From contig NZ_JMKU01000012.1 of assembly GCF_000687165.1 (NCBI RefSeq), positions 62,001 to 126,000 on the forward strand: DNA of 64,000 nucleotides, in the 5' to 3' direction. A program made the position numbers and the translations under genes. Below the pieces are notes generated by a model. It did not search any database. It saw nothing but the letters and a program-made list of their open reading frames with translations, and was not told the DNA's origin. Numbering within the stretch: the stretch's first letter is position 1; each line of letters starts with the position of its first letter. This DNA comes from Paracidovorax oryzae ATCC 19882 (GTDB taxonomy: Bacteria; Pseudomonadota; Gammaproteobacteria; Burkholderiales; Burkholderiaceae_C). This document shows, one piece after another, positions 8,954-18,221 of the stretch.

Positions 8954-10233
8954 CGCTGACCGCACTGCCCGGGCACCCCCACATCGCCTACCGGGGCGAC
9001 GACCTCTTCATCGAATCCGTTCGTGCCGCCGACCTGGCGCAGGAGCACGGCACTCCGCTCTACGTCTATTCCAAGGCGTCCATGCTCTCGGCCCTGGAGG
9101 CCTACCAGCGGGGCTTCGCGGGCCGCAAGGTGCAGATCTGCTACGCCATGAAGGCCAACTCCTCCCTGGCCGTGCTGCAGCTGTTCGCCCGGGCAGGCTG
9201 CGGCTTCGACATCGTTTCGGCAGGCGAACTCCGGCGCGTGCTGGCGGCGGGTGGCGAGGCAGGCAAGGTGATCTTCTCGGGCGTGGGCAAGACGCGCCAG
9301 GAAATGCGCGAGGCCCTCGAAGCCGGCATCGGCTGCTTCAACGTCGAGAGCGAGCCCGAACTCGAGGTGCTGAGCGAGGTCGCGGTGGCCTGCGGCCGGC
9401 GCGCGCCCGTGAGCATCCGCGTGAATCCCAACGTGGATCCGAAGACCCATCCCTACATCTCCACCGGCCTCAAGGGCAACAAGTTCGGCGTGGCCCACGA
9501 GCGCACGGTGGCCACCTACCAGCGCGCCGCGGCCCTGCCGGGACTGCAGGTGGTGGGCATCGACTGCCACATCGGCTCGCAGATCACCGAGGCCACGCCC
9601 TACCTCGATGCCGTGGACCGCATGCTCGACCTGGTCTCGCAGATCGAGTCGGCCGGCATTCCCATCCACCACATCGACTTCGGCGGCGGCCTGGGCATCG
9701 ACTACAACGGCGACACGCCGCCCGCGGCGGATGCGCTGTGGACGCAGCTGCTCGCGCGCCTCGACGCGCGGGGCTACGGCGACCGGCAGTTCATGATCGA
9801 ACCGGGGCGTTCCCTGGTCGGCAATGCAGGCGTCTGCCTGACCGAGGTGCTCTACGTGAAGCCGGGCGAGCAGAAGAACTTCTGCATCGTCGATGCCGCG
9901 ATGAACGACCTGCCCCGCCCCGCGATGTACCAGGCGTTCCACGGCATCGTGCCGGTGGCCGCGCCTGCCCGGGACATGGCCGCCGCGGTGTACGACGTGG
10001 TCGGCCCCGTGTGCGAGAGCGGCGACTGGATCGGCCGGGACCGCACGCTGGCCGTGCGCGCCGGCGACCGTCTGGCCGTTCTGTCCGCAGGGGCCTATTG
10101 CAGCTCCATGGGCAGCAACTACAACACCCGCGCACGGCCTGCCGAAGTGCTGGTGGACGGCGGCCAGGCCCACCTGATCCGCGCGCGCGAGCCGCTGGAA
10201 GATACGTTCCGCCACGAGAAACTGCCCGGCTGA
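8950..10233 (+). CDS. lysA: diaminopimelate decarboxylase
   Basis: LysA decarboxylates meso-diaminopimelate to L-lysine, the last step of lysine biosynthesis, using PLP. The 427-residue protein is a fold type III decarboxylase. The PLP lysine lies in CYAMKANSSLAVL (K68). Further signatures are IDCHIGSQI, HHIDFGGGLGI, FMIEPGRSLVGNAG, VGPVCESGDWIG (catalytic Cys and substrate contacts from the partner subunit) and AGAYCSSMGSNYNTR near the C-terminus. It is translationally coupled to lptM. Confidence 0.97.
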   Translation: MTLTALPGHPHIAYRGDDLFIESVRAADLAQEHGTPLYVYSKASMLSALEAYQRGFAGRKVQICYAMKANSSLAVLQLFARAGCGFDIVSAGELRRVLAAGGEAGKVIFSGVGKTRQEMREALEAGIGCFNVESEPELEVLSEVAVACGRRAPVSIRVNPNVDPKTHPYISTGLKGNKFGVAHERTVATYQRAAALPGLQVVGIDCHIGSQITEATPYLDAVDRMLDLVSQIESAGIPIHHIDFGGGLGIDYNGDTPPAADALWTQLLARLDARGYGDRQFMIEPGRSLVGNAGVCLTEVLYVKPGEQKNFCIVDAAMNDLPRPAMYQAFHGIVPVAAPARDMAAAVYDVVGPVCESGDWIGRDRTLAVRAGDRLAVLSAGAYCSSMGSNYNTRARPAEVLVDGGQAHLIRAREPLEDTFRHEKLPG

Positions 10234-10241
10234 ACGTTCGC

Positions 10242-10255
10242 TTGATGCGCATCAA
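10242..10255 (+). promoter_or_regulatory. FNR/ANR box with class II promoter spacing
   Basis: The sequence TTGATGCGCATCAA is an exact match to the FNR/ANR consensus TTGAT-N4-ATCAA. It lies between the lysA stop and the next gene, centred at 10248.5. A TACATT hexamer at 10278-10283 is exactly where a -10 element would sit if the box were centred at -41.5 (start near 10290). This implies oxygen-responsive activation of the downstream gene; that is an inference from site and spacing. Confidence 0.75.
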
Positions 10256-10309
10256 GCTCCCGCCGCGCCGGTGTCCGTACATTGGCCGTTTCACGACGGA
10301 CGGGACGCC

Positions 10310-11146
10310 ATGGCATCGGAACCTCTGGAACTGTATCGAGACAAGCACCACGCGTGCCTGATGTTCTCCGACCTCATCGAGGAGGACGGGCAGGCGGTGC
10401 AGGCCAACCAGTTCCTCATCGTGGATGGGGACACCGGGGCGATCATCGATCCGGGCGGCAACCTGGCCTTCAACGAGCTGTTCATGGGCATGAGCAAGCA
10501 CTTCGCCCCGCACAAGCTCTCCTACCTCATCGCCTCGCACGCCGATCCGGACATCATCGCCTCGCTCGACCGGTGGATGACCAGCACGAAGGCCACGCTG
10601 GTGATCTCGCGCATCTGGGAACGGTTCGCGCCGCACTTCACCAAGGTGGGGAAGACCGAGAACCGCGTGATCGGCGTGCCCGACGCCGGCGGCCACCTGC
10701 CCCTGGGCCGGCATGAACTGGTGCTGCTGCCCGCGCACTTCATGCATTCCGAGGGCAACTTCCATTTCTACGACCCGGTGAGCAGGATCCTCTTCACGGG
10801 GGACCTGGGCGTATCGATGACCTCTGGGGCCGAGGCGCGCGAGCCGGTCACCGACCTGCGCCCGCACATCCCGCGCATGGAAGGCTTCCACCGCCGCTAC
10901 ATGGTCTCCAACAAGATCCTGCGCCTGTGGACCCGCATGGCCCGCCAGCTCGACATCGCCATGCTGGTGCCGCAGCATGGCGCACCCATCATGGGCCGCC
11001 AGGCGATCGCGGACTTCTTCGACTGGATCGAGAACCTGCAGTGCGGCATCGACCTGTTCGACGACCGCGCCTACCAGTTGCCCACGGCGCTCATCGATCC
11101 GGCCACCCGGCAGGTGCGGCCGGCGCTGCAGGCGGTGCGGGCCTGA
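10310..11146 (+). CDS. ODP-type metallo-beta-lactamase-fold diiron protein
   Basis: The 278-residue cytoplasmic protein has the metallo-beta-lactamase fold of the ODP (oxygen-binding diiron) group related to flavodiiron proteins. Candidate metal ligands are in SHADPD (H77, D79, D81), AHFMHSEGNFHF, FTGDLGVSM and PQHGAPI. The flavodoxin domain of true flavodiiron proteins is absent. Such stand-alone domains are known or proposed oxygen or redox sensors or NO/O2-reactive proteins. The perfect FNR box upstream supports a role in low-oxygen physiology, which is inference. I chose the ATG at 10310; a GTG at 10271 would fall before the predicted transcription start. It converges on msrQ. Confidence 0.82.
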   Translation: MASEPLELYRDKHHACLMFSDLIEEDGQAVQANQFLIVDGDTGAIIDPGGNLAFNELFMGMSKHFAPHKLSYLIASHADPDIIASLDRWMTSTKATLVISRIWERFAPHFTKVGKTENRVIGVPDAGGHLPLGRHELVLLPAHFMHSEGNFHFYDPVSRILFTGDLGVSMTSGAEAREPVTDLRPHIPRMEGFHRRYMVSNKILRLWTRMARQLDIAMLVPQHGAPIMGRQAIADFFDWIENLQCGIDLFDDRAYQLPTALIDPATRQVRPALQAVRA

Positions 11147-11178
11147 GGGCCGGCAACGGCCTTCCCCGACCGGCCCTC
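11145..11178. terminator. hairpin between convergent genes
   Basis: GAGGGCCGG (11145-11153) and CCGGCCCTC (11170-11178) form a perfect 9-bp stem between the convergent ODP gene and msrQ. There is no clear U tract on either side, so it is a possible but unproven bidirectional terminator. Confidence 0.4.
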
Positions 11179-11182
11179 TGGG

Positions 11183-11806
11183 TCACGAAGCCACTGCCCT
11201 GGCAGCACGCGCACCGCGCAGTGCCTTCCCGATGCGCCATCCGAGCAGTAGGGCGAGGATCGCCGCGTAGATGGCGACTTCGCCGAAGAAGTTCTTGCCC
11301 GCACGCATCCAGAAGAAATGCAGCAGCGCCAGGGCCGAGGCCACGTACACGGCGCGGTGCAGGGCCTGCCAGCGCTTGCCGCCCAGCCAGCGGATGGCCC
11401 GGTTGAACGAAGTGGCCGCGAGCACCAGCAGCAGGGCGAAGGCGAGCATGCCCACGAGGATGAAGGGGCGCTTGGCGATGTCGCGCGCAATTTCCGGAAT
11501 GTCGAACCCCATGTCCAGCCAGGCGTAGCACAGCAGGTGCAGGAGCGCGTAGAAAAAGGCGAACAGCCCGAGCATGCGGCGGAACCGCGCCAGTGCCGGC
11601 GTGCCGGTGAGCAGGCGCAGCGGCGTCACCGCCAGCGCGATCCACAGTCCGCGCAAGGCCCAGTCGCCCGACGCACGGATGAGCGCCTCGGCAGGATTGG
11701 CTCCCAGGCGATCGGCGAACACGCCATACACCAGCCAGGCGAAAGGCAGCAGGCAGATCGCGAAGACCACCGGCTTGGCGGCGGGGTGCAGCAACAGTTT
11801 CTTCAT
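11183..11806 (-). CDS. msrQ: MsrQ, heme-binding membrane subunit of periplasmic methionine sulfoxide reductase
   Basis: MsrQ passes electrons from the quinone pool or cytosolic flavin reductase to MsrP for repair of oxidised methionines in the envelope. The 207-residue protein has about six transmembrane segments and the ferric-reductase-like heme domain. Conserved histidines are in FYALLHLLCYAWLDMG and in ALHRAVYVASALALLHFFW. It lies 53 bases downstream of msrP on the same strand and forms a msrPQ operon. Confidence 0.95.
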   Translation of the reverse strand: MKKLLLHPAAKPVVFAICLLPFAWLVYGVFADRLGANPAEALIRASGDWALRGLWIALAVTPLRLLTGTPALARFRRMLGLFAFFYALLHLLCYAWLDMGFDIPEIARDIAKRPFILVGMLAFALLLVLAATSFNRAIRWLGGKRWQALHRAVYVASALALLHFFWMRAGKNFFGEVAIYAAILALLLGWRIGKALRGARAARAVAS

Positions 11807-11859
11807 GGTATGTGGCAGGAAGCAGCAAGCCGGAGGCAGCAGCTGCCGCAGCGGGGGCG

Positions 11860-12855
11860 TCAGTAGAACTTCTTGAGATCCATGCCTGCGTACAGCTGGC
11901 CGACCTGCGCTTCATAGCCGTTGAACATCAGCGTCTTGCGCTTCTTGGCGAACAGGCCGTCCTCGCCGATGCGGCGCTCCGTCGCCTGGCTCCAGCGCGG
12001 ATGGTCCACATTGGGGTTCACGTTGGAATAGAAGCCGTACTCCTGCTTCGCCGCCTTGTTCCAGGCCGTGCCGGGCTCCTTCTCGACGAAACGGATCTTG
12101 ACAAGGCTCTTGGCGCTCTTGAAGCCGTACTTCCAGGGCACCACGAGGCGCACGGGTGCGCCGTTCTGGTTGGGCAGCACTTCGCCGTACATGCCGAAGG
12201 CCAGCAGCGTGAGCGGATGCATGGCCTCGTCCATGCGCAGGCCCTCCGTGTAAGGCCAGTCGAGCACGGGCCGGTCCACGTAGGGCATGGTCTTCTTGTC
12301 GGCCAGGGTCACGAACTCCACGTACTTGGCGCTGCCCTGGGGTTCGACGCGCTTGATGAGCTCGGCCAGCGAGTAGCCCACCCAGGGAATGACCATCGAC
12401 CAGCCCTCGACGCAGCGCAACCGGTAGATGCGCTCTTCCTGGGGGCTGAGCTTGAGCAGGTCCTCGAGGGCGAACTTGCCGGGCTTGTTGACGAGGCCCT
12501 CGACTTCCACCGTCCAGGGCGAGGTCTTCAGCGTATGGGCGTTGCGCGCGGGATCGCTCTTGTCCACGCCGAATTCATAGAAGTTGTTGTAGGTGCTGGC
12601 GTCCTTGTAGTCGGTCAGCTTCTCGATGGTGGTGGCGCCTGCCACCTTGCTGGGCACCGACGGCAGGGCCGCCAGCTTGCCCGGGCGGGCCGTCTGGGCC
12701 AGGGCCTCCCGGCCGGCCCACGTGGCCAGGGCCGCACCGGCCGCGCCCGCGGCCATCAGCTTCATGAGGTCGCGGCGGCCCTCATAGACCGCGCGGGAGG
12801 TGATCTCGCTGCCGGCGGGGTGGAGAAAGCCGTCGTCGTGGTTGCGGATGAGCAT
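11860..12855 (-). CDS. msrP: MsrP, periplasmic molybdoenzyme methionine sulfoxide reductase
   Basis: MsrP reduces methionine sulfoxide in periplasmic proteins with a molybdopterin cofactor. The 331-residue protein has a Tat signal ([18 protein letters not shown], about residues 27-44) ending near AREALAQ-type residues. The sulfite-oxidase-type Mo-binding cysteine is C148 in [15 protein letters not shown]. The motif [19 protein letters not shown] is the conserved cofactor-binding stretch. I chose the ATG at 12855, preceded by GAGGACC. The start of a longer open frame lies inside ccsA and was rejected. Confidence 0.96.
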   Translation of the reverse strand: MLIRNHDDGFLHPAGSEITSRAVYEGRRDLMKLMAAGAAGAALATWAGREALAQTARPGKLAALPSVPSKVAGATTIEKLTDYKDASTYNNFYEFGVDKSDPARNAHTLKTSPWTVEVEGLVNKPGKFALEDLLKLSPQEERIYRLRCVEGWSMVIPWVGYSLAELIKRVEPQGSAKYVEFVTLADKKTMPYVDRPVLDWPYTEGLRMDEAMHPLTLLAFGMYGEVLPNQNGAPVRLVVPWKYGFKSAKSLVKIRFVEKEPGTAWNKAAKQEYGFYSNVNPNVDHPRWSQATERRIGEDGLFAKKRKTLMFNGYEAQVGQLYAGMDLKKFY

Positions 12856-12932
12856 GGATGGTCCTCGGTGGGGGCGCCTGGGGGAAAGACCCCGGTTATA
12901 CGCGCCGAACCCTCCGAAGGATTCATCCCGCG

Positions 12933-14267
12933 TTACAACGTTCCATAGCTGTGCAGCCCGGAAAGCCACATGTTGACGCCCAGGAACGCGAAAGTGGTGA
13001 CCCCGAGGCCCACCAGCGCCCACCATGCCGACACCGTGCCGCGCAGACCCTTCATCAGCCGCATGTGCAGCCAGGCAGCGTAGTTGAGCCAGACGATGAG
13101 CGCCCAGGTCTCCTTCGGGTCCCAGCTCCAGTAGCCGCCCCAGGCCTCGGCCGCCCAGAGGGCGCCCAGCACGGTGGCAATGGTGAAGAAGGCGAAGCCC
13201 ACCGCGATGGCCTTGTACATCACGTCGTCGAGCACCTCGAAGGACGGCAGGCGCTCGGCGATGCGCCGGCGGCCCAGGAGGATGCCGGCGACGATGAGTG
13301 CGGAGATGCCGAAGTACACCATCCAGTAGCTGCCGCCGTTCTCGGCAGCGCCCTGGCGGAACACGATGGGCTCGAAGCACAGCACCACGCCGAGCATCCA
13401 CAGCGGCGCGAGCTTCCACCAGCGCGTCTCGCCGGCCTGCTGCTTGATGAGGTAGGCGAAGGCCACCATGGCGGCGAGCGCGAAGGTGCCGTAGCCGATG
13501 AAGTTGGCGGGCACGTGCAGCTTCATCCACCAGCTCTTCAAGGCGGGCACCAGGGGCTGGATCTCGTGGGCCTCCCGCACGACGGTGTACCAGAGCAGGA
13601 AACCCACGGCGGCACTCACCACCAGCATGACGAAGCCGCCGAGCGCGCGCGTCGCGTACTGCTCCTCGTAATAGAGGTAGAACGCGGCCGTCATCCAGCA
13701 GAACAGCACGAAGACCTCGTAGAGGTTGCTCACGGGGATGTGGCCGATGTCCGGCCCGATGAGGTAGCTCTCGTACCACCGCACCAGCGTGCCGATCAGC
13801 GCCATGGCGATCGCCACCCAGGCGATGCGCGAACCCAGCAGGGAGAGCGTGCCGCGCTCTCCGCGGGCGAACATGCCCAGCCAGTAGAAGACCGTGCTGA
13901 TGAAGAACAGCATGCTCATCCAGAGGATGGCGGACTGGCTGGAGAGGAAGTACTTGAGGCCGAACACCGTGTCCGCGCGCGCGAGGCTGCCCGCGCCGTC
14001 CTGCTGGTAGAGGCCGATGGCCAGCAAGGCGAAGGCCGCCACGGCCAGCATCAGCGTGCGCAGCGGCCGCCAGAACCACCCCAGCCAGACCGTGCAGGGG
14101 ATGGCGCCGAGCAGGATCCCCTTCTCGTACACGTCCATGAAGGCGCCGTAGCGCTGCAGGGCATAGAGGCCGCCCGCCGCCACGATGGCCGCGAACATCC
14201 AGTCGAACCAGTTGCGGCGCGCGAAATAGCCTTCGCTCAGGGTGATGGTGGTGGTCGCCGTGTTCAT
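12933..14267 (-). CDS. ccsA: system II cytochrome c biogenesis protein CcsA (ResC)
   Basis: CcsA exports and presents heme for covalent attachment to apocytochromes c, together with ResB/CcsB. The 444-residue polytopic membrane protein contains the tryptophan-rich WWD-type heme-handling motif [19 protein letters not shown] near the C-terminus, plus conserved histidines in later helices ([15 protein letters not shown]). It starts at [15 protein letters not shown] (14267), where ATGA overlaps the resB stop. It is co-oriented with resB upstream and msrPQ downstream. Confidence 0.95.
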   Translation of the reverse strand: MNTATTTITLSEGYFARRNWFDWMFAAIVAAGGLYALQRYGAFMDVYEKGILLGAIPCTVWLGWFWRPLRTLMLAVAAFALLAIGLYQQDGAGSLARADTVFGLKYFLSSQSAILWMSMLFFISTVFYWLGMFARGERGTLSLLGSRIAWVAIAMALIGTLVRWYESYLIGPDIGHIPVSNLYEVFVLFCWMTAAFYLYYEEQYATRALGGFVMLVVSAAVGFLLWYTVVREAHEIQPLVPALKSWWMKLHVPANFIGYGTFALAAMVAFAYLIKQQAGETRWWKLAPLWMLGVVLCFEPIVFRQGAAENGGSYWMVYFGISALIVAGILLGRRRIAERLPSFEVLDDVMYKAIAVGFAFFTIATVLGALWAAEAWGGYWSWDPKETWALIVWLNYAAWLHMRLMKGLRGTVSAWWALVGLGVTTFAFLGVNMWLSGLHSYGTL

Positions 14268-16456
14268 GCGGTGATGCCTCCGTGGTGGGGCCGGGCCCCG
14301 ATGAGTTTCTCGGTGAGCCGGGCGAACTCGCGGTCGCCGTCCATGGTCTTGCGGTTGGTGGACAGGGCCATGGTGGCGTCGGCCCCCTCTCCGTTTCCGG
14401 CCGGCGCCAGCCACACCCACACGCGCCGCTCGCGCACGTAGAGCATCGCGAACACGCCCAGGATCAGCAGCGCGCAGCCCAGGTACACCACGTTCTTGCC
14501 CGGGGCGCGCGCCACCTGGAACACGCTGGCCTGCACCTGCTTGAAATCCGCCAGTTCGAACGCCATCGGCGCCGGATAGGCCTGGGCGTCGCTGAGCGAC
14601 AGCACGGCCTGCGTCATGAAGGCGCGGGTGGCCTCGTCCTGCGGCAGGGGCGCGAGGCCCGCGCGCTCGCGCGTCAGCTGGGCGAGCTCGAACAGCGCGC
14701 CGTTCAGGATGCGGATCAGCACCTCGCCGGCCCGCTCGCGCTCGGCGGGCGGCACGTTCGCCTCCATGAACTCCGAGATGGCCTGCAGCCCTCCGCGCTG
14801 CGGGCTGCCCGTGGCGGCCTTGCCGGGCTCCGCCGCGCCGGCGAAGATCGACAGCGCGCGCAGCGTGGACTGCGCGAGCTGATCGGCCAGTTCGGGCCGG
14901 GAGCCGTCCACCGCATGGGCCACGTAGCGCCGCACAGCCTGTTCGCGGAGCGCGGGATCCGCCAGAGCCATGCGCATGCGCAGGAAGCCGTCCATGCGGC
15001 CCTGGTCATCGACCGGCACGCGCAGGAACCGGAAGGGATCGGCCGGGGTCTCGCGCACACCCAGCAGGAACACGGGCTGGCCGTCGCCCGTGTCCACCGG
15101 CAGCATGTAGTTATGGAATTCGCGCGCCTGGCCCGCGGCGTCGCGCAGCTTGTAGGTGACGCTCGGACCCACGTTGCGCAATTCCTTGGGCGTGGACGTC
15201 TTGTTGCCCGCCCCGAGGCGCGACTCGATGGAATGGCGCAGGTCCACCTTGCGCACGTCCGCGCCGGAGCCACCGGCCCCGGCGCCGAAGTTCTCGACGT
15301 TGATGGTGCGCAGCCCCGTGAATTCCAGCGTGAGGGCCTGCGCGGCATCCGAGCCTTTCTCGCCGGTGCCCGCACGCTCGATGCGCGTGGAGCCGCCCAC
15401 GGTTCCTTCCACCTCGAACGGCCGCACGCCCGGCGCCATGGGCACGGCCCGCAGCTTGAGCAGGGAGCCGCCGTCATCGAAGCTCGACTGGTAGATCTCG
15501 ATGCCGCGGTAGCTGGCGGGGTGGTTCACCTCCACGCGGGCGGGCACGGATTCACCCGTGGCGCGGTCATGGATGACGATCTCGCTCGCGAAGAGCTTGG
15601 GCATGCCCGTGGAGTAGTGCTCCACGATGAATTTCTTCAGCTCGATGGAAAACGGCAGCTCCTGCAGCAGCACGCCGTCGGACTGGTTCAGGATGGCGGT
15701 GCCGGACTGGGTGCCCTCGGCCACGAACAGATTGCCCCGGAAGGTGGGATTGCGTTCGGAAAGCCGGTGCTCCGCGCCCACCTCGGACACCATCCCCCCG
15801 CCGGTGTATGGCGTCTTGCCCCCCAGCCACATCTGGGCGCGCACGATCAGGTCGCCGTCCAGCAGGCCCCCCAGGCAGATGAGCACGATGGCGCTGTGTG
15901 CGGCGATGTAGCCGATCTTGTTGGCGGCCCCGGCCTTGGCGGCCACCATCCACCCCGTTCCCGGCCCGGCGGAGGTGTCGCGCTGCTGCAGGCGGACCTT
16001 CCAGCCGCCGCCGGCCAGCAGCCCCCCGATGCGCCGTGCCGCGGCCTCAGGCACCTCGGTGCCGAGCACCGCGTGCGCGCGGTGGTGGAAGGCCTTCAGG
16101 CTCTGCTCCCGGACGTTTTCCTTGTAGCTGCGCAGGTCGGCGAGGTAGCGCGGCGCGTTGCGGGCAATGCACAGCGAAGTGCTGGTCACCAGAAAGGCGA
16201 GGATCAGCAGGAACCACCACGCGCTGTACACGGCATTCAGCCGCAGCGCCATGAAGAGTTCGGCCCAGAAGGGCCCGAACTGGTTCACGTAGTTCGCCGC
16301 GGGTTCGTGCTGCTTGAGCACCGTGCCGATCACCGAGGCGATGCAGATCACCGTGAGCAGCGAGATCGCGAAACGCATGGACGACAGCAACTCGACCAGG
16401 GCCCGCGCGGGTGCGGTGCGGGACGTATGCGGATGGCCGTGGACGATGTCGGACAT
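14264..16456 (-). CDS. resB: system II cytochrome c biogenesis protein ResB (CcsB)
   Basis: ResB forms the cytochrome c synthase with CcsA. The 730-residue protein starts [20 protein letters not shown]. It has transmembrane helices near residues 27-45 ([20 protein letters not shown]), 78-98 and about 205-222 ([20 protein letters not shown]). A large periplasmic domain follows, then a final helix near the C-terminus ([19 protein letters not shown]). Conserved features include [21 protein letters not shown] and [17 protein letters not shown]. Its stop overlaps the ccsA start. A terminator hairpin lies just upstream, so resB-ccsA probably has its own promoter. Confidence 0.95.
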   Translation of the reverse strand: MSDIVHGHPHTSRTAPARALVELLSSMRFAISLLTVICIASVIGTVLKQHEPAANYVNQFGPFWAELFMALRLNAVYSAWWFLLILAFLVTSTSLCIARNAPRYLADLRSYKENVREQSLKAFHHRAHAVLGTEVPEAAARRIGGLLAGGGWKVRLQQRDTSAGPGTGWMVAAKAGAANKIGYIAAHSAIVLICLGGLLDGDLIVRAQMWLGGKTPYTGGGMVSEVGAEHRLSERNPTFRGNLFVAEGTQSGTAILNQSDGVLLQELPFSIELKKFIVEHYSTGMPKLFASEIVIHDRATGESVPARVEVNHPASYRGIEIYQSSFDDGGSLLKLRAVPMAPGVRPFEVEGTVGGSTRIERAGTGEKGSDAAQALTLEFTGLRTINVENFGAGAGGSGADVRKVDLRHSIESRLGAGNKTSTPKELRNVGPSVTYKLRDAAGQAREFHNYMLPVDTGDGQPVFLLGVRETPADPFRFLRVPVDDQGRMDGFLRMRMALADPALREQAVRRYVAHAVDGSRPELADQLAQSTLRALSIFAGAAEPGKAATGSPQRGGLQAISEFMEANVPPAERERAGEVLIRILNGALFELAQLTRERAGLAPLPQDEATRAFMTQAVLSLSDAQAYPAPMAFELADFKQVQASVFQVARAPGKNVVYLGCALLILGVFAMLYVRERRVWVWLAPAGNGEGADATMALSTNRKTMDGDREFARLTEKLIGARPHHGGITA

Positions 16457-16515
16457 GGAGACGGACAGGCGAAAAAGCGTGCAGCGAGGGGGACGGATGG
16501 AAGCGGCGGGGCCTG

Positions 16516-16555
16516 AAAACAGAAAAGGCGGGCCATCCGTTCAGATGGGCCCGCC
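16516..16555 (-). terminator. intrinsic terminator between cytochrome c4 gene and resB
   Basis: On the minus strand GGCGGGCCCATC pairs with GATGGCCCGCC (plus positions 16544-16555 and 16527-16537, one bulged base). It is followed by TTTTCTGTTTT (16526-16516). This is a strong rho-independent terminator for the cytochrome gene, located 60 bases before the resB start. Confidence 0.85.
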
Positions 16556-16616
16556 CGTCTTGGGTGTGATTATCGGCGGCAGGTTCCGGAAGGCCGGGGG
16601 GCCAACCGAGTGGATT

Positions 16617-16630
16617 TTGACGCAAATCAA
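16617..16630. promoter_or_regulatory. FNR-like box upstream of resB
   Basis: TTGACGCAAATCAA matches the FNR/ANR consensus TTGAT-N4-ATCAA at nine of ten defined positions. It lies between the cytochrome c4 stop and resB. No good -10 sits at class II spacing toward resB, and the strong terminator at 16516-16555 lies between it and resB. Its function is therefore uncertain. Confidence 0.35.
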
Positions 16631-16680
16631 GCGCCGGGACTCCCGGGATTCCCGCAAGGTGCGCGGGGAGGAAGGGGGGG

Positions 16681-17319
16681 TCAGCGCAAGCCGGCGATGT
16701 AGTCCGCCACGGCGCGGATCTCGCGGTCGTTGAGCTTGGCGGCGACCTGCGTCATCTGCACGCTGTTGGCGCGCTTGCCGTCGCGGAACGCGGCCAGCTG
16801 CTTGGCCGTGTAGTCGGCATGCTGGCCCGACAGGCGCGGGTACTGTGCCGGGATGCCGGCGCCGTTGGGGCTGTGGCAGCCCGCGCAAGCGGCGATGTTG
16901 CGGTCGGCGATGCCGCCGCGGTAGATGCGTTCGCCCAGGGCGACGAGGTCCTTGTCCTTGGCGAAGCCGGGCTTGGCCTGCTTGCTGGCCGCCCACCAGG
17001 CGATGTTGCGCATGTCGTCTTCAGACAACGTGGCGGCGATGCCCTGCATCACCGGGTCGCTCCGCTTGCCGGACTTGAACTCCTGCAGCTGCTTGACGAG
17101 GTATTCGGGGTGCTGCTGGGCCAGCTTGGGATTGGCCACGATGGTGGAGTTGCCGTCGGCCGCATGGCAGGCCGCGCACACCGCGGCGAAGCTGGCCTCG
17201 CCCTTGGCCAGGTCCGGCTTGCCCGCCTTCTGCCCCGCCGCGGGTGCCTGGGCCGAGGCCGGGAAGGCGGCAACCGCCAGCGCGGCAGCCATCAGCATGG
17301 GAGCAAGCAGTTTCTTCAT
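16681..17319 (-). CDS. cytochrome c4-type diheme cytochrome c
   Basis: This exported electron carrier has a Sec signal (MKKLLAPMLMAAALAVAAFPASAQA) and two class I heme c domains of similar size. Their heme-attachment motifs are CAACH (about residue 48) and CAGCH (about residue 146). Candidate distal methionines are in DPVMQGIA and NSVQMTQVA. The 212-residue length and duplicated layout match cytochrome c4, which shuttles electrons to terminal oxidases such as cbb3. The neighbouring resB/ccsA genes supply its maturation machinery. Confidence 0.92.
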   Translation of the reverse strand: MKKLLAPMLMAAALAVAAFPASAQAPAAGQKAGKPDLAKGEASFAAVCAACHAADGNSTIVANPKLAQQHPEYLVKQLQEFKSGKRSDPVMQGIAATLSEDDMRNIAWWAASKQAKPGFAKDKDLVALGERIYRGGIADRNIAACAGCHSPNGAGIPAQYPRLSGQHADYTAKQLAAFRDGKRANSVQMTQVAAKLNDREIRAVADYIAGLR

Positions 17320-17410
17320 ATCGGGGGTTCTGTGTTGTAGAAGGGGGCCGCAAAGCCCGTCAATCTTACAATGCGGCCCTTCGCGGGCGTCTCCCTGCTA
17401 ACCCCCATTT

Positions 17411-18172
17411 ATGACGACTACATCACATGCGCCAGTTGCTGGCTCGCTTCCGCCCGCACCCGACGCCAAGGTCGCCGTGGGATGGATGCACACGGCCCGC
17501 TTCCTCACCACCGCCGCGCAGCTGCACCACCTGCCGCCCATCGACGTCCCCGAAATCGCCTTCGTAGGGCGCTCCAACGCGGGCAAATCCACCTGCATCA
17601 ACACGCTGACGCAGCAAAAGCAGCTCGCGTTCGCGTCGAAGAAGCCCGGACGCACGCAGCACATCAACCTGTTCGCCCTCGGCCGGCAGAACGTGACCGA
17701 CGCGGTGCTGGCCGACCTGCCCGGGTACGGTTACGCCGCCGTGTCGCGCTCGGACAAGCAGCGCTGGCAGCAGGTGATGGTGAACTACCTCGTCAGCCGC
17801 AAGGGCCTCACGGGCATCGTGCTGCTGTGCGATCCACGCCTGGGCCTGACCGAGCTGGACGAGGCGCTGCTGGAGGCAGTGCGGCCGCGCGTCGAGGCCG
17901 GCCTGAAGTTCCTGGTGCTGCTCACCAAGGCCGACAAGCTCACGCGCGCCGAGCAGGCCAAGGTGCTGTCCATCACGCGACTGCAGGCGGGCGGCGGGGA
18001 GGTGAAGATGTTCTCCGCCCTCAAGAAGCAGGGCGTGGACGAGGTCGCGCAGCTGCTGTGGCAATGGTCGCACCCCCTGGGCACGACGCCGGCCGCAGCG
18101 GCCGGGCCGCAGGAGGGCCCGCAGCCACCTGACGCTCCCGCGCCCGGCCCCGAGGATTCCGCAACCCCCTGA
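17411..18172 (+). CDS. engB: ribosome-biogenesis GTPase EngB (YihA/YsxC)
   Basis: EngB is a TRAFAC GTPase needed for large ribosomal subunit maturation and is usually essential. The G1 motif is GRSNAGKS in IAFVGRSNAGKSTCINTLTQ (about residues 50-69). G2/switch I is KKPGRTQHINLF, G3 is DLPGYGYA, G4 is LTKADKL and G5 is FSAL. The 253-residue protein has a Pro/Ala-rich, probably disordered C-terminal tail of about 30 residues. It is divergent from the cytochrome c4 gene across about 90 bases. Confidence 0.96.
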   Translation: MTTTSHAPVAGSLPPAPDAKVAVGWMHTARFLTTAAQLHHLPPIDVPEIAFVGRSNAGKSTCINTLTQQKQLAFASKKPGRTQHINLFALGRQNVTDAVLADLPGYGYAAVSRSDKQRWQQVMVNYLVSRKGLTGIVLLCDPRLGLTELDEALLEAVRPRVEAGLKFLVLLTKADKLTRAEQAKVLSITRLQAGGGEVKMFSALKKQGVDEVAQLLWQWSHPLGTTPAAAAGPQEGPQPPDAPAPGPEDSATP

Positions 18173-18221
18173 CGACCCGCGTGGACGATCCGCGCGGGTG
18201 GCCCCACGGACCGCCGCGCAC

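Noticed and set aside
17334-17363. TTGACG-N18-TACAAC as the cytochrome c4 promoter
   Set aside because: The implied start lies only about 8 bases before the ATG, leaving no room for a ribosome-binding site.
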